Origin: Nitrobacteraceae bacterium AZCC 1564
Lineage (GTDB): Bacteria > Pseudomonadota > Alphaproteobacteria > Rhizobiales > Xanthobacteraceae
Length of the DNA: 64,000 nucleotides
Direction: 5' to 3'
Assembly: GCA_036924835.1 (NCBI GenBank)
Contig: JBAGRR010000001.1
Coordinates: 3,983,001 to 4,047,000, forward strand
The notes under the pieces were generated by a model. It worked only from the letters and a program-made list of their open reading frames with translations, did not search any database and was not told the DNA's origin. A program made the position numbers and the translations under genes. Position 1 is the first letter of the stretch. Each line of letters begins with the position of its first letter. Of the stretch, positions 44,380-53,789 are shown piece after piece.

Positions 44380-45258
44380 ATGCGCGACTACAGCGAAGAA
44401 ACGCTTACACAGGCCGTTCTCGATCGCGTTCAGCATGCGGCCGATCCACGCACCCGGGAGATGTTACAGGCGCTTGTACGCCACGCGCATGCATTCGTTC
44501 GCGAGGTCCGGCCGACGGAGGCAGAGTGGAAGCTTGCGATCGATTTTCTCACCGACACCGGCCAGATGTGTGATGATAGGCGGCAGGAGTTCATCCTGTT
44601 GTCCGATACGCTCGGCGTATCGATGTTGGTCGATACGATCAATCATGCGCGGGGCGGCGGTACAACCGAAACCACGGTACTCGGCCCCTTCTACGTCGAT
44701 CATCCGCCGACGGTTGAGCTTGGTGTCGATATTTCCGGCGGGCTGAAAGGCGAGCCTCTGTTTGTCGAAGGTATCGTCCGTTCTGAGAATGGAACCATTT
44801 TGCCCAGTGCTGTGGTCGATGTCTGGCAATCCGATGATGAGGGTCACTACGACCTGCAGTTCAACGATCCGAACCTGTTCTTTCTGCGCGGGCGGTTGCG
44901 GACGGACGAGCAGGGGCGCTTCTGGTTCTGGTCGATCATGCCGCGAAGCTATCCCATTCCGACCGACGGCCCGGTTGGGGCACTGCTGGCGGCTGCGGGG
45001 CGGCACCCATTTCGCCCGGCACACCTTCATTTCATGATCGCTGCGCCCGGCCATGACAAGCTCATCACTCATATTTTTGTAGAAGGTGACGATTACCTGG
45101 ACTCCGACGTGGTATTCGGGGTCAAGGATTCGCTTATCGCCGACTTCGAGACTCGCACGGAAACCACGAGCCTGAGTGGCGTGCACATCGATCGCCCTCA
45201 TCGCTACCTGCGCTATGACTTCAGCCTGCAGAGCGCGCCGGGAGCTCCCGCCGCCTGA
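44380..45258 (+). CDS. Intradiol ring-cleavage dioxygenase (hydroxyquinol/catechol 1,2-dioxygenase)
   Basis: 292 aa non-haem Fe(III) enzyme. N-terminal helical dimerisation domain, then the catalytic core with the iron ligands DEGHYDLQF (Tyr), PRSYPIPTDGPVG (Tyr) and RPAHLHFMIAAPGHDKLITH (two His). VSMLVDTINHARGGGTTETT and TVLGPFYVDHPP fit the hydroxyquinol 1,2-dioxygenase group best. GGAGAGG site before ATG 44380. No other ring-cleavage pathway gene is adjacent, so the substrate is uncertain. Confidence 0.88.
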   Translation: MRDYSEETLTQAVLDRVQHAADPRTREMLQALVRHAHAFVREVRPTEAEWKLAIDFLTDTGQMCDDRRQEFILLSDTLGVSMLVDTINHARGGGTTETTVLGPFYVDHPPTVELGVDISGGLKGEPLFVEGIVRSENGTILPSAVVDVWQSDDEGHYDLQFNDPNLFFLRGRLRTDEQGRFWFWSIMPRSYPIPTDGPVGALLAAAGRHPFRPAHLHFMIAAPGHDKLITHIFVEGDDYLDSDVVFGVKDSLIADFETRTETTSLSGVHIDRPHRYLRYDFSLQSAPGAPAA

Positions 45259-45465
45259 TCAGTCGTTTCGCCCTGCGGAAGCGCGGCTACCGAAAAGCGG
45301 CCTTCGGCGCGCAAATAAGGGCCTTGCTGCGGTTTTTTGCCGGTCATATCTATGATTTGGCGCGAACAAAATCAGGCAGATGAGCCGCTATGTTAACGGC
45401 GCAGTTGCGCGAGCCCCCGCCCTGCGCCATACGATCTGCACCCTATTGAAGGTACGAGCGCGTTT

Positions 45466-46542
45466 ATGGCCCATTCCATTCCTGAAGTTCTGAAAGCATT
45501 CGCCGCCGGCGAGATAGTCGTGGTCACCGACGATGACGATCGTGAAGGCGAGGGTGATCTGATCGTTGCCGCCACGCTTTGCACCGCGGAGAAGATGGCT
45601 TTCATCATCCGCCATACCTCGGGCATCGTATGTGCGCCGATCACCTCGGACAACGCCCGCCGGCTGCGGCTCGACCCGATGGTGGCCCAAAATGATTCCA
45701 ACCACACCACGGCGTTTACGGTCTCGATCGACTACAAACCCGGTATGACTACCGGCATCTCCGCTGACGAACGAACAGCATGCTGCCGTGCGCTTGCTAA
45801 CCCCAATGCAGGTCCCAGCGATTTCGCCCGCCCGGGACATATCTTCCCGCTGATCGCACGCGATGGCGGCGTGCTGCTGCGGTCCGGCCATACCGAAGCG
45901 GCGGTCGACCTGTGCAAGCTTTGCGATTTGCCGCCCGTGGGCGTGATCAGCGAATTGATGAACGACGACGGCACGGTCATGAAGGGCGAGCAGGTCGTTA
46001 AATTTGCTGCTGCTCACAATCTCAAGCATGTCACCATCGCCGACATGATTGCATACCGTCAGGCGCGCGAGAAGCTCATCGAGCGGGTCTCGACATTCAC
46101 CGTCGATAGCCCGATCGGCATGCTTGATGGCTATGCCTATCGCTCGCCATTCGATCCGATCCACCACGTCGCCTTTGTCTATCAGGGCGTCGGCAACGGT
46201 CAGAATGTGCTGACCCGGTTTCACAAGCCGAATATCGTGAAGGACATCTTCTTCGGCTCGGGCCGCGTTCTTGCGGCGCTCGAGCATTTCAAGAAAAACG
46301 GCAGCGGCGTTCTTGTTTATCTGCGTGATGGTGCTGCAGGCGTTCCTGTGGCGCCGCTGGAAGAGACACATTCAGCCGAGGCCGATCGCAATCGGCAATG
46401 GCGCGAGGTTGGTGTTGGTGCGCAAATTCTGCGCGACCTTGGCGTGACGTCGATCCGCCATCTGACATCGTCCACTCACGACTACAAAGGTCTTTCAGGG
46501 TTCGGCATCGAAATCGTTGCCAATGAACCATTCGAAGGATGA
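45466..46542 (+). CDS. ribB: 3,4-dihydroxy-2-butanone 4-phosphate synthase with degenerate GTP cyclohydrolase II domain
   Basis: 358 aa. The N-terminal ~205 residues are a complete RibB: DDDDREGEGDLIVAA (acidic metal loop), HTSGIVCAPI, RPGHIFPLIARDGGVLLRSG and HTEAAVDLCKL; it makes the four-carbon unit of riboflavin from ribulose 5-phosphate. The C-terminal ~150 residues follow the RibA fold but lack the three zinc cysteines and the GTP-binding pattern, so cyclohydrolase activity is unlikely. No FMN riboswitch was seen upstream. Confidence 0.9.
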   Translation: MAHSIPEVLKAFAAGEIVVVTDDDDREGEGDLIVAATLCTAEKMAFIIRHTSGIVCAPITSDNARRLRLDPMVAQNDSNHTTAFTVSIDYKPGMTTGISADERTACCRALANPNAGPSDFARPGHIFPLIARDGGVLLRSGHTEAAVDLCKLCDLPPVGVISELMNDDGTVMKGEQVVKFAAAHNLKHVTIADMIAYRQAREKLIERVSTFTVDSPIGMLDGYAYRSPFDPIHHVAFVYQGVGNGQNVLTRFHKPNIVKDIFFGSGRVLAALEHFKKNGSGVLVYLRDGAAGVPVAPLEETHSAEADRNRQWREVGVGAQILRDLGVTSIRHLTSSTHDYKGLSGFGIEIVANEPFEG

Positions 46543-46572
46543 ACGTCGTCGCGCCGGTTCAAAGAGAGGGAA

Positions 46573-46677
46573 CTAGTGTCCCGTCTCCGAATAACCGATC
46601 GGTGTGGCTTCTGTCTCGCAATTGCCGATAAGAAACTAGCTCCAAGACAGGTCGGCAATTGCGAGACGCCACACTAG
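46573..46677. repeat. Fused/truncated CTAG palindromes (composite 6)
   Basis: 46573-46602 is only the left half of the palindrome type found complete at 49864-49938 (TCTCCGAATAACCGATCGG). It runs directly into a full palindrome of the type at 59155-59229 (arm GTCTCGCAATTGCCGATA) ending in CTAG at 46677. Lies between ribB and gcdH. Confidence 0.75.
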
Positions 46678-46752
46678 TTTAAGGCTTGCAACCTGATACT
46701 GACGATTTATCGTAACCAACACCAGCAGACTTAAAGCTGAAAGGACTATTCC

Positions 46753-47967
46753 ATGAGTGCGCGCCCGCAGAGCAAGGACAAGCCCGCAAAGGCAACATTC
46801 CAGTGGGACGATCCGTTCTTGCTCGACGATCAGTTGACTGAAGACGAGCGCATGATCCGCGACACCGCGCGTGCCTATGCTCAGGATAAGTTGCTGCCGC
46901 GCGTCTCGCAGGCCTATCTGGAAGAGAAGACCGACCGCGCCATCTTCAGCGAAATGGGCGAGTTGGGTCTGATCGGCGTGACCCTGCCCGAGGAATATGG
47001 CTGCGCCAACGCGAGCTACGTGGCTTACGGTCTGATCGCGCGCGAGATCGAGCGCGTCGATTCCGGCTATCGCTCGATGAACAGCGTGCAGTCGTCGCTG
47101 GTGATGTATCCGATCTATGCCTACGGCGATGAAACCCAGCGCAAGAAATATCTGCCCAAGCTCGCCTCCGGTGAATGGGTTGGCTGCTTTGGTCTGACCG
47201 AGCCGGATGCCGGCTCCGATCCGGACGGCATGAAGACCCGCGCCGAGAAGGTCGCCGACGGTTATCGGCTGACCGGCAGCAAGATGTGGATCTCGAATGC
47301 GCCGATCGCCGACGTGTTCGTGGTGTGGGCGAAGTCCGCCGCGCACGACAATCAGGTCCGTGGCTTCATCCTCGAGAAGGGCATGAAGGGGCTCTCGGCG
47401 CCGAAGATCGGCGGCAAGCTGTCGCTGCGGGCGTCGATCACCGGCGAAGTGGTGATGGACGGCGTGGTGGTGCCGGAAAGCGCGCTGCTGCCCAACGTGG
47501 CGGGGCTGAAGGGGCCGTTCGGCTGCCTCAACCGCGCGCGCTACGGCATTTCGTGGGGCGCGATGGGCGCGGCGGAAGACTGCTTTGCCCGCGCCCGGCA
47601 GTACGTGCTCGACCGCAAGCAGTTCGGCCGGCCGCTCGCCGCGACGCAGCTGGTGCAGAAGAAGCTTGCCGACATGGCGACCGAGATCACGCTCGGTCTG
47701 CAGGGCTCGCTGCGCCTCGGCCGCTTGATGGACGAAGGCAAGATGGCGCCGGAAATGATCTCGGTCATGAAGCGCAACAACTGCGGCAAGGCACTCGACA
47801 TCGCCCGCGTAGCCCGCGACATGCACGGCGGCAACGGCATTTCGAGCGAGTTCCACGTGATGCGCCATGCGCAGAACCTCGAGACGGTCAACACCTATGA
47901 GGGCACGCACGACATCCACGCCCTCATTCTCGGCCGCGCCATCACCGGCATCCAGGCGTTTATGTGA
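46753..47967 (+). CDS. gcdH: Glutaryl-CoA dehydrogenase (acyl-CoA dehydrogenase family)
   Basis: 404 aa FAD enzyme converting glutaryl-CoA to crotonyl-CoA + CO2 in lysine/tryptophan/benzoate degradation. [20 protein letters not shown], the [18 protein letters not shown] flavin segment, [17 protein letters not shown] and the catalytic Glu in [20 protein letters not shown] are typical, and the ITGIQAF ending is diagnostic of GcdH. ATG 46753 follows AAAGGA. A hairpin downstream separates it from the MBL gene. Confidence 0.93.
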   Translation: MSARPQSKDKPAKATFQWDDPFLLDDQLTEDERMIRDTARAYAQDKLLPRVSQAYLEEKTDRAIFSEMGELGLIGVTLPEEYGCANASYVAYGLIAREIERVDSGYRSMNSVQSSLVMYPIYAYGDETQRKKYLPKLASGEWVGCFGLTEPDAGSDPDGMKTRAEKVADGYRLTGSKMWISNAPIADVFVVWAKSAAHDNQVRGFILEKGMKGLSAPKIGGKLSLRASITGEVVMDGVVVPESALLPNVAGLKGPFGCLNRARYGISWGAMGAAEDCFARARQYVLDRKQFGRPLAATQLVQKKLADMATEITLGLQGSLRLGRLMDEGKMAPEMISVMKRNNCGKALDIARVARDMHGGNGISSEFHVMRHAQNLETVNTYEGTHDIHALILGRAITGIQAFM

Positions 47968-47995
47968 AGATGCCGCGCGATTGATCCTGCAACCG

Positions 47996-48034
47996 ACATG
48001 TCATGGCCGGGCCCATCCCCGGCCATTGACATGT
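47996..48034 (+). terminator. Hairpin after gcdH
   Basis: Long stem ACATGTCATGGCCGGG / CCCCGGCCATTGACATGT with one bulge; no clear T-tract follows, so either a terminator without poly-U or an mRNA stabiliser. Confidence 0.5.
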
Positions 48035-48068
48035 TCGCGTCCGATCAGGCCAACATGGACACAGGCAC

Positions 48069-48998
48069 ATGAGTGATAACGACGACATTCCATTCAACCG
48101 GGATTTTCCGCTTGCTCCCGGCGTCGTGGACGAAGTGGTTCCCGGCGTGCGCCGTGTGTTGTGTAACAATCCCAGTCCTTTCACATTTACGGGCTCGCTG
48201 ACCTACATCGTCGGCCGCGGCAATGTGGCGATCATCGATCCCGGTCCAGTTGACGAAAGCCACGCACATGCGGTGCTCGACGCTGTGCGCGGCGAAACGG
48301 TGACGCACATCCTTCTGACGCACACCCATCGGGATCATTCCCCGGGCACTGCGCGCCTCAAGGAAGCGACCGGCGCAACTGTCTATGCTGAAGGGCCGCA
48401 CCGCGCATCGCGCCCGGCCTATGCCAGCGAAAAGCGTGTGACGGAGTCCGGTGGCGACTGGGATTTTCGACCGGACGTGACGCTCAAGGACGGCGACATT
48501 ATCCAGGGCGATGGCTGGAAGCTCGAAGCCGTCACGACGCCGGGTCACACTGCCAATCACATGGCGTTCGCATGGCCGGAGCGTAAGCTGATGTTCATTG
48601 GTGACCACGTGATGGGTTGGTCGACATCGATCGTGGCGCCTCCTGATGGCTCGATGGTCGACTACATGGCGTCGCTCGAAAAGCTGACGCACCGGGACGA
48701 GCAGCTCTACTTCTCCGGACACGGGCCTGAAATTCCCGACGCAGTGCGCTTCGTGAAATTCCTCATCCGCCACCGCAAGGCGCGTGAAGCATCGATCCTC
48801 TATCGGCTGGCCAAGGGAGAGGCGGACATCCCGACGATCGTCCGCGCGAGCTATATCGGGCTTGATCCGAAGCTCGTCAGTGCGGCCGGATACTCAGTGC
48901 TGGCTCATCTTGAGGACCTTGTGGCGCGCAATGTGGTGGCGACCGATGGCGATCCGACCATCGACGGGACCTATCGTTTGGTCGCACCCTTGGCCTGA
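48069..48998 (+). CDS. MBL-fold metallohydrolase (LACTB2-like)
   Basis: 309 aa. THTHRDHSPGTARLKEATG contains the HxHxDH zinc motif; TTPGHTANHMAFAWPE, FIGDHVMGWSTSIVAPPDG (His/Asp ligands) and FSGHGPEI are further conserved blocks. The C-terminal helical domain (LVAREASILYRL-like region) resembles LACTB2, a proposed ribonuclease. Its last 28 bp overlap the end of the convergent DUF1499 gene. Confidence 0.87.
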   Translation: MSDNDDIPFNRDFPLAPGVVDEVVPGVRRVLCNNPSPFTFTGSLTYIVGRGNVAIIDPGPVDESHAHAVLDAVRGETVTHILLTHTHRDHSPGTARLKEATGATVYAEGPHRASRPAYASEKRVTESGGDWDFRPDVTLKDGDIIQGDGWKLEAVTTPGHTANHMAFAWPERKLMFIGDHVMGWSTSIVAPPDGSMVDYMASLEKLTHRDEQLYFSGHGPEIPDAVRFVKFLIRHRKAREASILYRLAKGEADIPTIVRASYIGLDPKLVSAAGYSVLAHLEDLVARNVVATDGDPTIDGTYRLVAPLA

Positions 48999-49819
48999 GG
49001 CTTGGCGGGCGTCATCAGTTTCTTGACCGGCGCGATGTTGTCGACGGCGGTATTGAGGTCTTCGGTGAATTTGGTGATGCGGGCCGCGTTGCTGCCGAGA
49101 TCGTGCTCGAAAAAGCGGGACGATGAGCGGATATCAACGCGCGAGCCATCGCCGTCCGGTGCCACGCGAATTGAGACATCCTCACGGAATCCCATGATGG
49201 GCGTGCGTGCCACAGCCTCGATGCGCCCTGGGCGTTGTGGCGGTTGCGGCGGGCGCTCATCGATGATCAGCCACTTACGCCGGTTGACGATGCGCAGGAC
49301 AAGCTCATAGGCCCTTTGGGGTGCGATATCGATCGTGATTGGTTCAATGTCCGGATAGGCAGCGCGCTGTTGCTCCGCGGAATAAAGGCCGGCGTACACC
49401 GCTGAATTCGCCCCGTCAGTAACCCGCAGTGGCGCGAGCGTGTCGAAACGCGGCGGGTCGATGGCGTCGGTAGTGATGTCGTGAATGGCCGGGAGTTTGC
49501 GGTATTGGTAGGCGAGATAGGCCGGGTAGGCCAGGATCGCCGCGTTGATCAGGAAGGCCAGCAGAATGAGGCTCATGCCGCGTGAGCCGTTTTGCCAAAT
49601 TGCGGCAAATGCAGCCAGGCCAACCAGGATAGAAAGTCCGGCACAGGCGAGCGCGCCAAAGAAGGTCGCCAGCGCTGGTCTTAGCTCAAGAAATCCGAAC
49701 CGGATCACCACGATCGAGGCGACGGCCGCCAGCAACGAAAACACCGCCAAGCGTCTCGACCAGACGGCGAGGGCGGAAAGTGGCTCTGTTTGATAGGCAG
49801 CAGAGAAGCGGCGTCGCAT
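48971..49819 (-). CDS. DUF1499 membrane protein
   Basis: 282 aa. Three hydrophobic helices in the first 110 residues (LAVFSLLAAVASIVVIRFGF, FGALACAGLSILVGLAAFAA, MSLILLAFLINAAILAYPAY), then the soluble DUF1499 domain (NRRKWLIIDERPP, EAVARTPIMGFREDVSIRV, VDIRSSSRFFEHDLGSNAARI). Function unknown. Convergent with and overlapping the MBL gene by 28 bp. Confidence 0.88.
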   Translation of the reverse strand: MRRRFSAAYQTEPLSALAVWSRRLAVFSLLAAVASIVVIRFGFLELRPALATFFGALACAGLSILVGLAAFAAIWQNGSRGMSLILLAFLINAAILAYPAYLAYQYRKLPAIHDITTDAIDPPRFDTLAPLRVTDGANSAVYAGLYSAEQQRAAYPDIEPITIDIAPQRAYELVLRIVNRRKWLIIDERPPQPPQRPGRIEAVARTPIMGFREDVSIRVAPDGDGSRVDIRSSSRFFEHDLGSNAARITKFTEDLNTAVDNIAPVKKLMTPAKPQAKGATKR

Positions 49820-49863
49820 GCCTCGAATATCCGTTCGTGCGCCGGCTGGAAGGGTCCGTTGTG

Positions 49864-50024
49864 CTAGTGTCCTTTCGTCTCCGAATAGCCGTGCGAGCGC
49901 GCTGCAAACCGGTCGGTTATTCGGAGACGGGACACTAGAATCTCATATTTGCTAGTGGTCCGATTCTAACGTTCGCAAGAGTGCCCGCCGAGACGGGATG
50001 CGAACGTTAGAATCGGACCACTAG
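49864..50024. repeat. CTAG palindrome pair (composite 7)
   Basis: Palindromes 49864-49938 (arm TCGTCTCCGAATAGCCG) and 49952-50024 (composite-1 left type in inverted orientation, arm GGTCCGATTCTAACGTTCGC) with spacer AATCTCATATTTG, the reverse complement type of the spacers at other loci. Confidence 0.87.
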
Positions 50025-50123
50025 CGCATTTGCGGGGCGGCTGTGAAGCAGTCTCTGCGGGAAAATTATTGATAAGCAAAGGATTTTTGGCTTGGCCAGT
50101 TAATCAGGCCGCTAGGTGCCTTC

Positions 50124-50156
50124 CAAAAACACGATGCCCGGGGCGAGCCCCGGGCA
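50124..50156 (-). terminator. Terminator of the acyl-CoA ligase gene
   Basis: TGCCCGGGGC-GA-GCCCCGGGCA stem (50135-50156); read on the minus strand it is followed by TCGTGTTTTTGG, about 30 bp after the stop codon. Confidence 0.7.
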
Positions 50157-50187
50157 CCATCGAAATCAGCCGATCAAGACGGGGGTC

Positions 50188-51816
50188 TTACGCCGCGGCA
50201 GTCGGGAACTTGTAGTTCTTGAACTGATCCCGCAGCGCCGTTTTAAGGATTTTGCCGGTGGCCGTGTGCGGAATGGCCTCAACAAACTGGACGTCGTCCG
50301 GCATCCACCACTTGGCGATCTTGCCATCCATGAATTTCAGGATTTCGTCCGGCGTCGCGTTCTGGTCCGGCTTCAACTGCACAATGAGCAGCGGCCGCTC
50401 GTCCCACTTCGGATGGTGCACGCCAATGACGGCAGCCTCGAGAACCTTCGGATGAGCAACGGCTAGGTTTTCCAGGTCGATCGAGGAAATCCATTCGCCG
50501 CCGGACTTGATGACGTCCTTGGAGCGGTCGGTGATCCGCATGTAACCACCCTCGTCGATGGTCGCGACGTCACCCGTGTCGAAGAAGCCGGCCTCATCGA
50601 GGATGTTGGTCTGGACGCGGTAATAGGCCTTCGCGACTGAAGGCCCGCTGACCTTGAGGCGACCGAAGGTCTTGCCATCCCACGGCAGGAGCTTGCCGGC
50701 ATCGTCGGTGATCTTCATCTGAACGCCGAAAGGCGGATAGCCCTGGGTTTGAAGGACATCGAGCGCGGCTTCGCCGGTGAGCTCCGCGAATGGTGGCTTC
50801 AGCGCACCGACGGTACCGATCGGGCTCATCTCCGTCATGCCCCAGGCGTGGCGGGCTTCGACACCCATCTCGTTGAAGGCTTTGATCATCGAGCGTGGCA
50901 TCGCCGAACCGCCGCAGATGAGGACCTTGAGATGGGGCAAGGTCTTTTTTTCGGTGGCCATGTACTGCAACAGCATCAGCCAGACCGTCGGCACGCCGGC
51001 GGTGTAGGTCACCTTTTCAGTCGAGAGCAGCTCGTACACCGAGGCGCCATCGAGCTTTGGTCCCGGCATCACCAGCTTGGTGCCCATGCTCGGCGCTGAA
51101 AACGCGATGCCCCAGCTGTTGGCGTGAAACAGTGGGACCACCGGCAGCATCACATCCTTGGCTCTGGTGCCGAGCGCGTCGGAGTTGTTGGCCATCAAGG
51201 CATGCAGCACGTTCGAACGGTGCGAATAGAGCACGCCCTTCGGGTCGCCCGTCGTGCCCGAGGTGTAGCACATGGCGGCGGCGGTGTTCTCGTCGAACTC
51301 CTTCCACTGGAAATTGCCGTCGACTTCCGCGATCCAGTCTTCATAGGCGATCGCATTTTTCAGCGTGGTTTGCGGCATATGTGCCTTGTCGGTGAGCACG
51401 ACATAGCGCTCGACGGTTGGCATCTTGTCCGCAATTTTTTCCAGCAAAGGCACAAACGTCAGGTCCGTCATCATGATGCGGTCTTCCGCATGATTGACGA
51501 TCCAGACGATCTGATCCGGAAACAGACGTGGGTTGACGGTGTGGCAGATGGCGCCGATACCCATGATGCCGTACCAGGCTTCAAGGTGGCGCCAGGTATT
51601 CCAGGCGATGGTCGCGACGCGGTCGCCGAGCTTGATGCCTTCGCGATCCAGCCGCTGTCCGACTCTCAACGCGCGGGCGCGGATTTCGGCATAGTTGGTG
51701 CGATGAATTGGTCCTTCAACCGAGCGAGTCACGACTTCTTGTTTGCCGTGAATCGTTGCTGCGTGATCGATAATTCGATGACACAACAAGGGCCAATTTT
51801 GCATCAATCCGAGCAT
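50188..51816 (-). CDS. Medium/long-chain acyl-CoA ligase (AMP-binding)
   Basis: 542 aa adenylate-forming ligase activating a carboxylate with ATP and CoA. A3 loop [41 protein letters not shown] (A5), [20 protein letters not shown] with [12 protein letters not shown] (A7-A8), and the catalytic Lys in [13 protein letters not shown]. Sequence flavour is that of FadD-like or DmdB-like ligases; substrate chain length is not readable. ATG 51816 has a GAGGAGG site; longer frames are rejected. Confidence 0.92.
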   Translation of the reverse strand: MLGLMQNWPLLCHRIIDHAATIHGKQEVVTRSVEGPIHRTNYAEIRARALRVGQRLDREGIKLGDRVATIAWNTWRHLEAWYGIMGIGAICHTVNPRLFPDQIVWIVNHAEDRIMMTDLTFVPLLEKIADKMPTVERYVVLTDKAHMPQTTLKNAIAYEDWIAEVDGNFQWKEFDENTAAAMCYTSGTTGDPKGVLYSHRSNVLHALMANNSDALGTRAKDVMLPVVPLFHANSWGIAFSAPSMGTKLVMPGPKLDGASVYELLSTEKVTYTAGVPTVWLMLLQYMATEKKTLPHLKVLICGGSAMPRSMIKAFNEMGVEARHAWGMTEMSPIGTVGALKPPFAELTGEAALDVLQTQGYPPFGVQMKITDDAGKLLPWDGKTFGRLKVSGPSVAKAYYRVQTNILDEAGFFDTGDVATIDEGGYMRITDRSKDVIKSGGEWISSIDLENLAVAHPKVLEAAVIGVHHPKWDERPLLIVQLKPDQNATPDEILKFMDGKIAKWWMPDDVQFVEAIPHTATGKILKTALRDQFKNYKFPTAAA

Positions 51817-51885
51817 CCGATGTTTCCTCCTCAACAAAACTTTTTGTATTTGTCTGGTGATCGTTTGCTCCCCGAAGGGATCTGT

Positions 51886-52782
51886 ATGAACTCTAGCGCG
51901 GACGAAGCGGGCCGCAAATGGTCTTCTGCTTGGCATGCCAGCGGCATGATGTCTGTTGTCCGGGTGTTTGTGCTGGTCGCGTGCGTCATCTTTGCGGGAC
52001 AGGTGGACGCTGCTGTGCCGTTGCCGCGTCCACGGCCGGCCGAGGCACCGCGGATTAATGAAGCGCCGGAGAAGAACGGCCAGGGCAGTCAGCAGGCGCC
52101 AGAGAATGGGGCCGGCAATTCGGAGGCAACGCAGGCCAAGCCTGCGGCGCCGTCCGCTTGCCGTCTTGCCCTGACAGAAAGCATTGCTGTCGCGCCGAGT
52201 ATCCCGCCCATCAAAGGACCTGGCGGGTGCGGCGGCGAAGACCTCGTGCGGCTTGAAGCCGTCGTTTTGTCATCGAACCAGCGGGTGGCGGTGAAGCCTG
52301 CCGCCATCCTTCGCTGCACCATGGCGGCGGCTGTGGCCGATTGGATTCGTACTGACATGGCACCGCTCGCGGCGAGCCTCGGCACGACGCTCAGCGAGCT
52401 CGATAATTTCGACTCGTTCGAATGTCGTGGCCGCAACCGTGTCAGGGGCGCGAAGCTGTCCGAGCATGGCCTCGCGAATGCTCTCGATGTGCGCGGGCTC
52501 AGGCTGTCGAATGGCGTCACACTCTCGCTGACGGACCGGACCCTGTCACGCGACACTCGGGAAAAGGTTCTTGCGTCGGTCTGTACGCGTTTCACCACCG
52601 TGCTGGGGCCGGGGTCGGACTGGTATCACGAAGATCACATCCACCTCGATCTCGCTGAGCGGCGCAACAGCTACAAGCTCTGCCATTGGGGCGTATACGA
52701 TCCGCTTCCGGCCGTTGCTCCATTGCTGCCGGCCGAACGCCCTGCGGAGGCTCCGCCGCGCGAGGTCGCCAGTCATCAGTGA
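51886..52782 (+). CDS. Extensin-like C-terminal domain protein
   Basis: 298 aa exported protein. A hydrophobic signal (VVRVFVLVACVIFAGQVDAA) is followed by a Pro/Ala/Glu-rich linker and the extensin-like domain: VKPAAILRCTMAAAVADWIR, LSEHGLANALDVRGLRL and GPGSDWYHEDHIHLDLAERR (His/Asp metal-like site related to D,D-/L,D-carboxypeptidases). Probably acts on cell wall. ATG 51886 follows GAAGGGA; ATG 51946/51949 are alternatives nearer the signal. The frame extends far upstream antisense to the ligase and is not real there. Confidence 0.88.
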   Translation: MNSSADEAGRKWSSAWHASGMMSVVRVFVLVACVIFAGQVDAAVPLPRPRPAEAPRINEAPEKNGQGSQQAPENGAGNSEATQAKPAAPSACRLALTESIAVAPSIPPIKGPGGCGGEDLVRLEAVVLSSNQRVAVKPAAILRCTMAAAVADWIRTDMAPLAASLGTTLSELDNFDSFECRGRNRVRGAKLSEHGLANALDVRGLRLSNGVTLSLTDRTLSRDTREKVLASVCTRFTTVLGPGSDWYHEDHIHLDLAERRNSYKLCHWGVYDPLPAVAPLLPAERPAEAPPREVASHQ

Positions 52783-52787
52783 GCCTG

Positions 52788-52820
52788 AAAGAAAAAAGCG
52801 CCGGATTGCCCCAGCGCTTT
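52788..52820 (-). terminator. Terminator of the first L,D-transpeptidase gene
   Basis: AAAGCGC / GCGCTTT stem (52795-52820); on the minus strand followed by TTTTTTC. Confidence 0.7.
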
Positions 52821-52846
52821 CCTGTGTTTGATTTGTTCGCGAGCTG

Positions 52847-53530
52847 TTAGATGCCGCTGGAGTTGCCCTGCAACGCCATCTTGGAATTGAACGGCGAGTC
52901 ACCCTGCTTGGGATCGAGCACCACCACAACGGTGCCTGGTTTCGCGCGGCTATAGAGATCGATCACGTCCTCGTTGGTGAGGCGGATGCAGCCGGAGGAA
53001 ATCGACGCGCCGATATATTCCGGCTGGTTGGTGCCATGAATGCGGAACAGCGTGTCCTTGTTGCCCTGATAGAGGTACAGCGCACGCGCGCCAAGCGGGT
53101 TGTCCGGACCGCCGGGGACGGATTGCGGCAAGCCTTCGATACGCTTGTGAATGTCCGCCGTTGGTGTCCACTTCGGCCATTCCTGCATGTTGCCAACGCG
53201 GGCAATACCGGAGAACGCCAAAGCCTCTTCGCCGACGGTGATGCCGTAACGAATCGCTTTGCCGCCTTCCAGAACGAAGTAGAGGTAGTGGTTGTCGGAA
53301 TCGACGACGATGGAGCCCGGCAATTCCTTGCGGTGATAGTTGACGATGGCGCGGCGGAAGGGCTCAGCGACAGCGACCTTCTCATAGCGCGCTTTCGCAA
53401 GGTATTCCTTGTCGCGCGGCTTCAGGTTCGCTTCGGGCGATTTTTCGTATGTCGTGGAGGTTGCCTGCATGCAGCCGGCGAGCATGGCACCCGCGAGCAG
53501 AACGGCAATTTTTGAAGTGAACGAAGACAT
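52847..53530 (-). CDS. L,D-transpeptidase lipoprotein (YkuD domain), copy 1
   Basis: 227 aa. Lipobox LLAGAMLAGC (Cys20) indicates a lipoprotein anchored facing the periplasm. YkuD catalytic region: RIHGTNQPEYIGASISSGCIRLTNEDVIDLY (given here in parts: IHGTNQPEYIG and SSGCIRLTNED) with nucleophile Cys and conserved His. Forms 3-3 peptidoglycan crosslinks or attaches proteins. About 75 percent similar by eye to the next gene, with which it shares an upstream motif at the same distance from the start. Confidence 0.92.
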   Translation of the reverse strand: MSSFTSKIAVLLAGAMLAGCMQATSTTYEKSPEANLKPRDKEYLAKARYEKVAVAEPFRRAIVNYHRKELPGSIVVDSDNHYLYFVLEGGKAIRYGITVGEEALAFSGIARVGNMQEWPKWTPTADIHKRIEGLPQSVPGGPDNPLGARALYLYQGNKDTLFRIHGTNQPEYIGASISSGCIRLTNEDVIDLYSRAKPGTVVVVLDPKQGDSPFNSKMALQGNSSGI

Positions 53531-53662
53531 TCCTTAAGTTTCCAATGGATACTGGGGCGTGTCGTCACCCCTCAATCTAGCCAGACGAAGCTTCCGATTC
53601 CGTTACCAATCTTTCTGCGTTGAAACCGTCGGTTTTTCCAGCGTTTCGGAGGCCGTTTTGCT

Positions 53663-53686
53663 ACGCAGCACACGCTGTGTGGCTTT
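53663..53686 (-). promoter_or_regulatory. Shared upstream motif of L,D-transpeptidase copy 1
   Basis: ACGCAGCAC-N6-TGTGGCTTT (plus-strand reading), 133 bp upstream of the start codon; the same bipartite motif lies 132 bp upstream of copy 2. Could be a regulator site or promoter. Confidence 0.45.
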
Positions 53687-53730
53687 CGGGGTTCATGTGG
53701 CAAGTTGACGCACCCTCTTGGCCGCGGAAG

Positions 53731-53764
53731 CCAAAACAAAAGCGCCACTTTGAGGCGGCGCTTT
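53731..53764 (-). terminator. Terminator of the second L,D-transpeptidase gene
   Basis: AAAGCGCC / GGCGCTTT stem (53739-53764); on the minus strand followed by TTTTGTTTTGG. Confidence 0.75.
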
Positions 53765-53789
53765 TCGCAATATCGGAAATTGGAGCCGG

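Noticed and set aside
45259-45465. Possible FMN riboswitch upstream of ribB
   Set aside because: The conserved RFN-element blocks were not found in this stretch.
46636-47919. 427-codon frame antisense to gcdH
   Set aside because: Shadow frame with His/Arg bias; also runs into a palindromic repeat.
51124-51885. Long 5' extension of the extensin-like gene
   Set aside because: Antisense to the acyl-CoA ligase; the signal peptide and ribosome site put the start at 51886.
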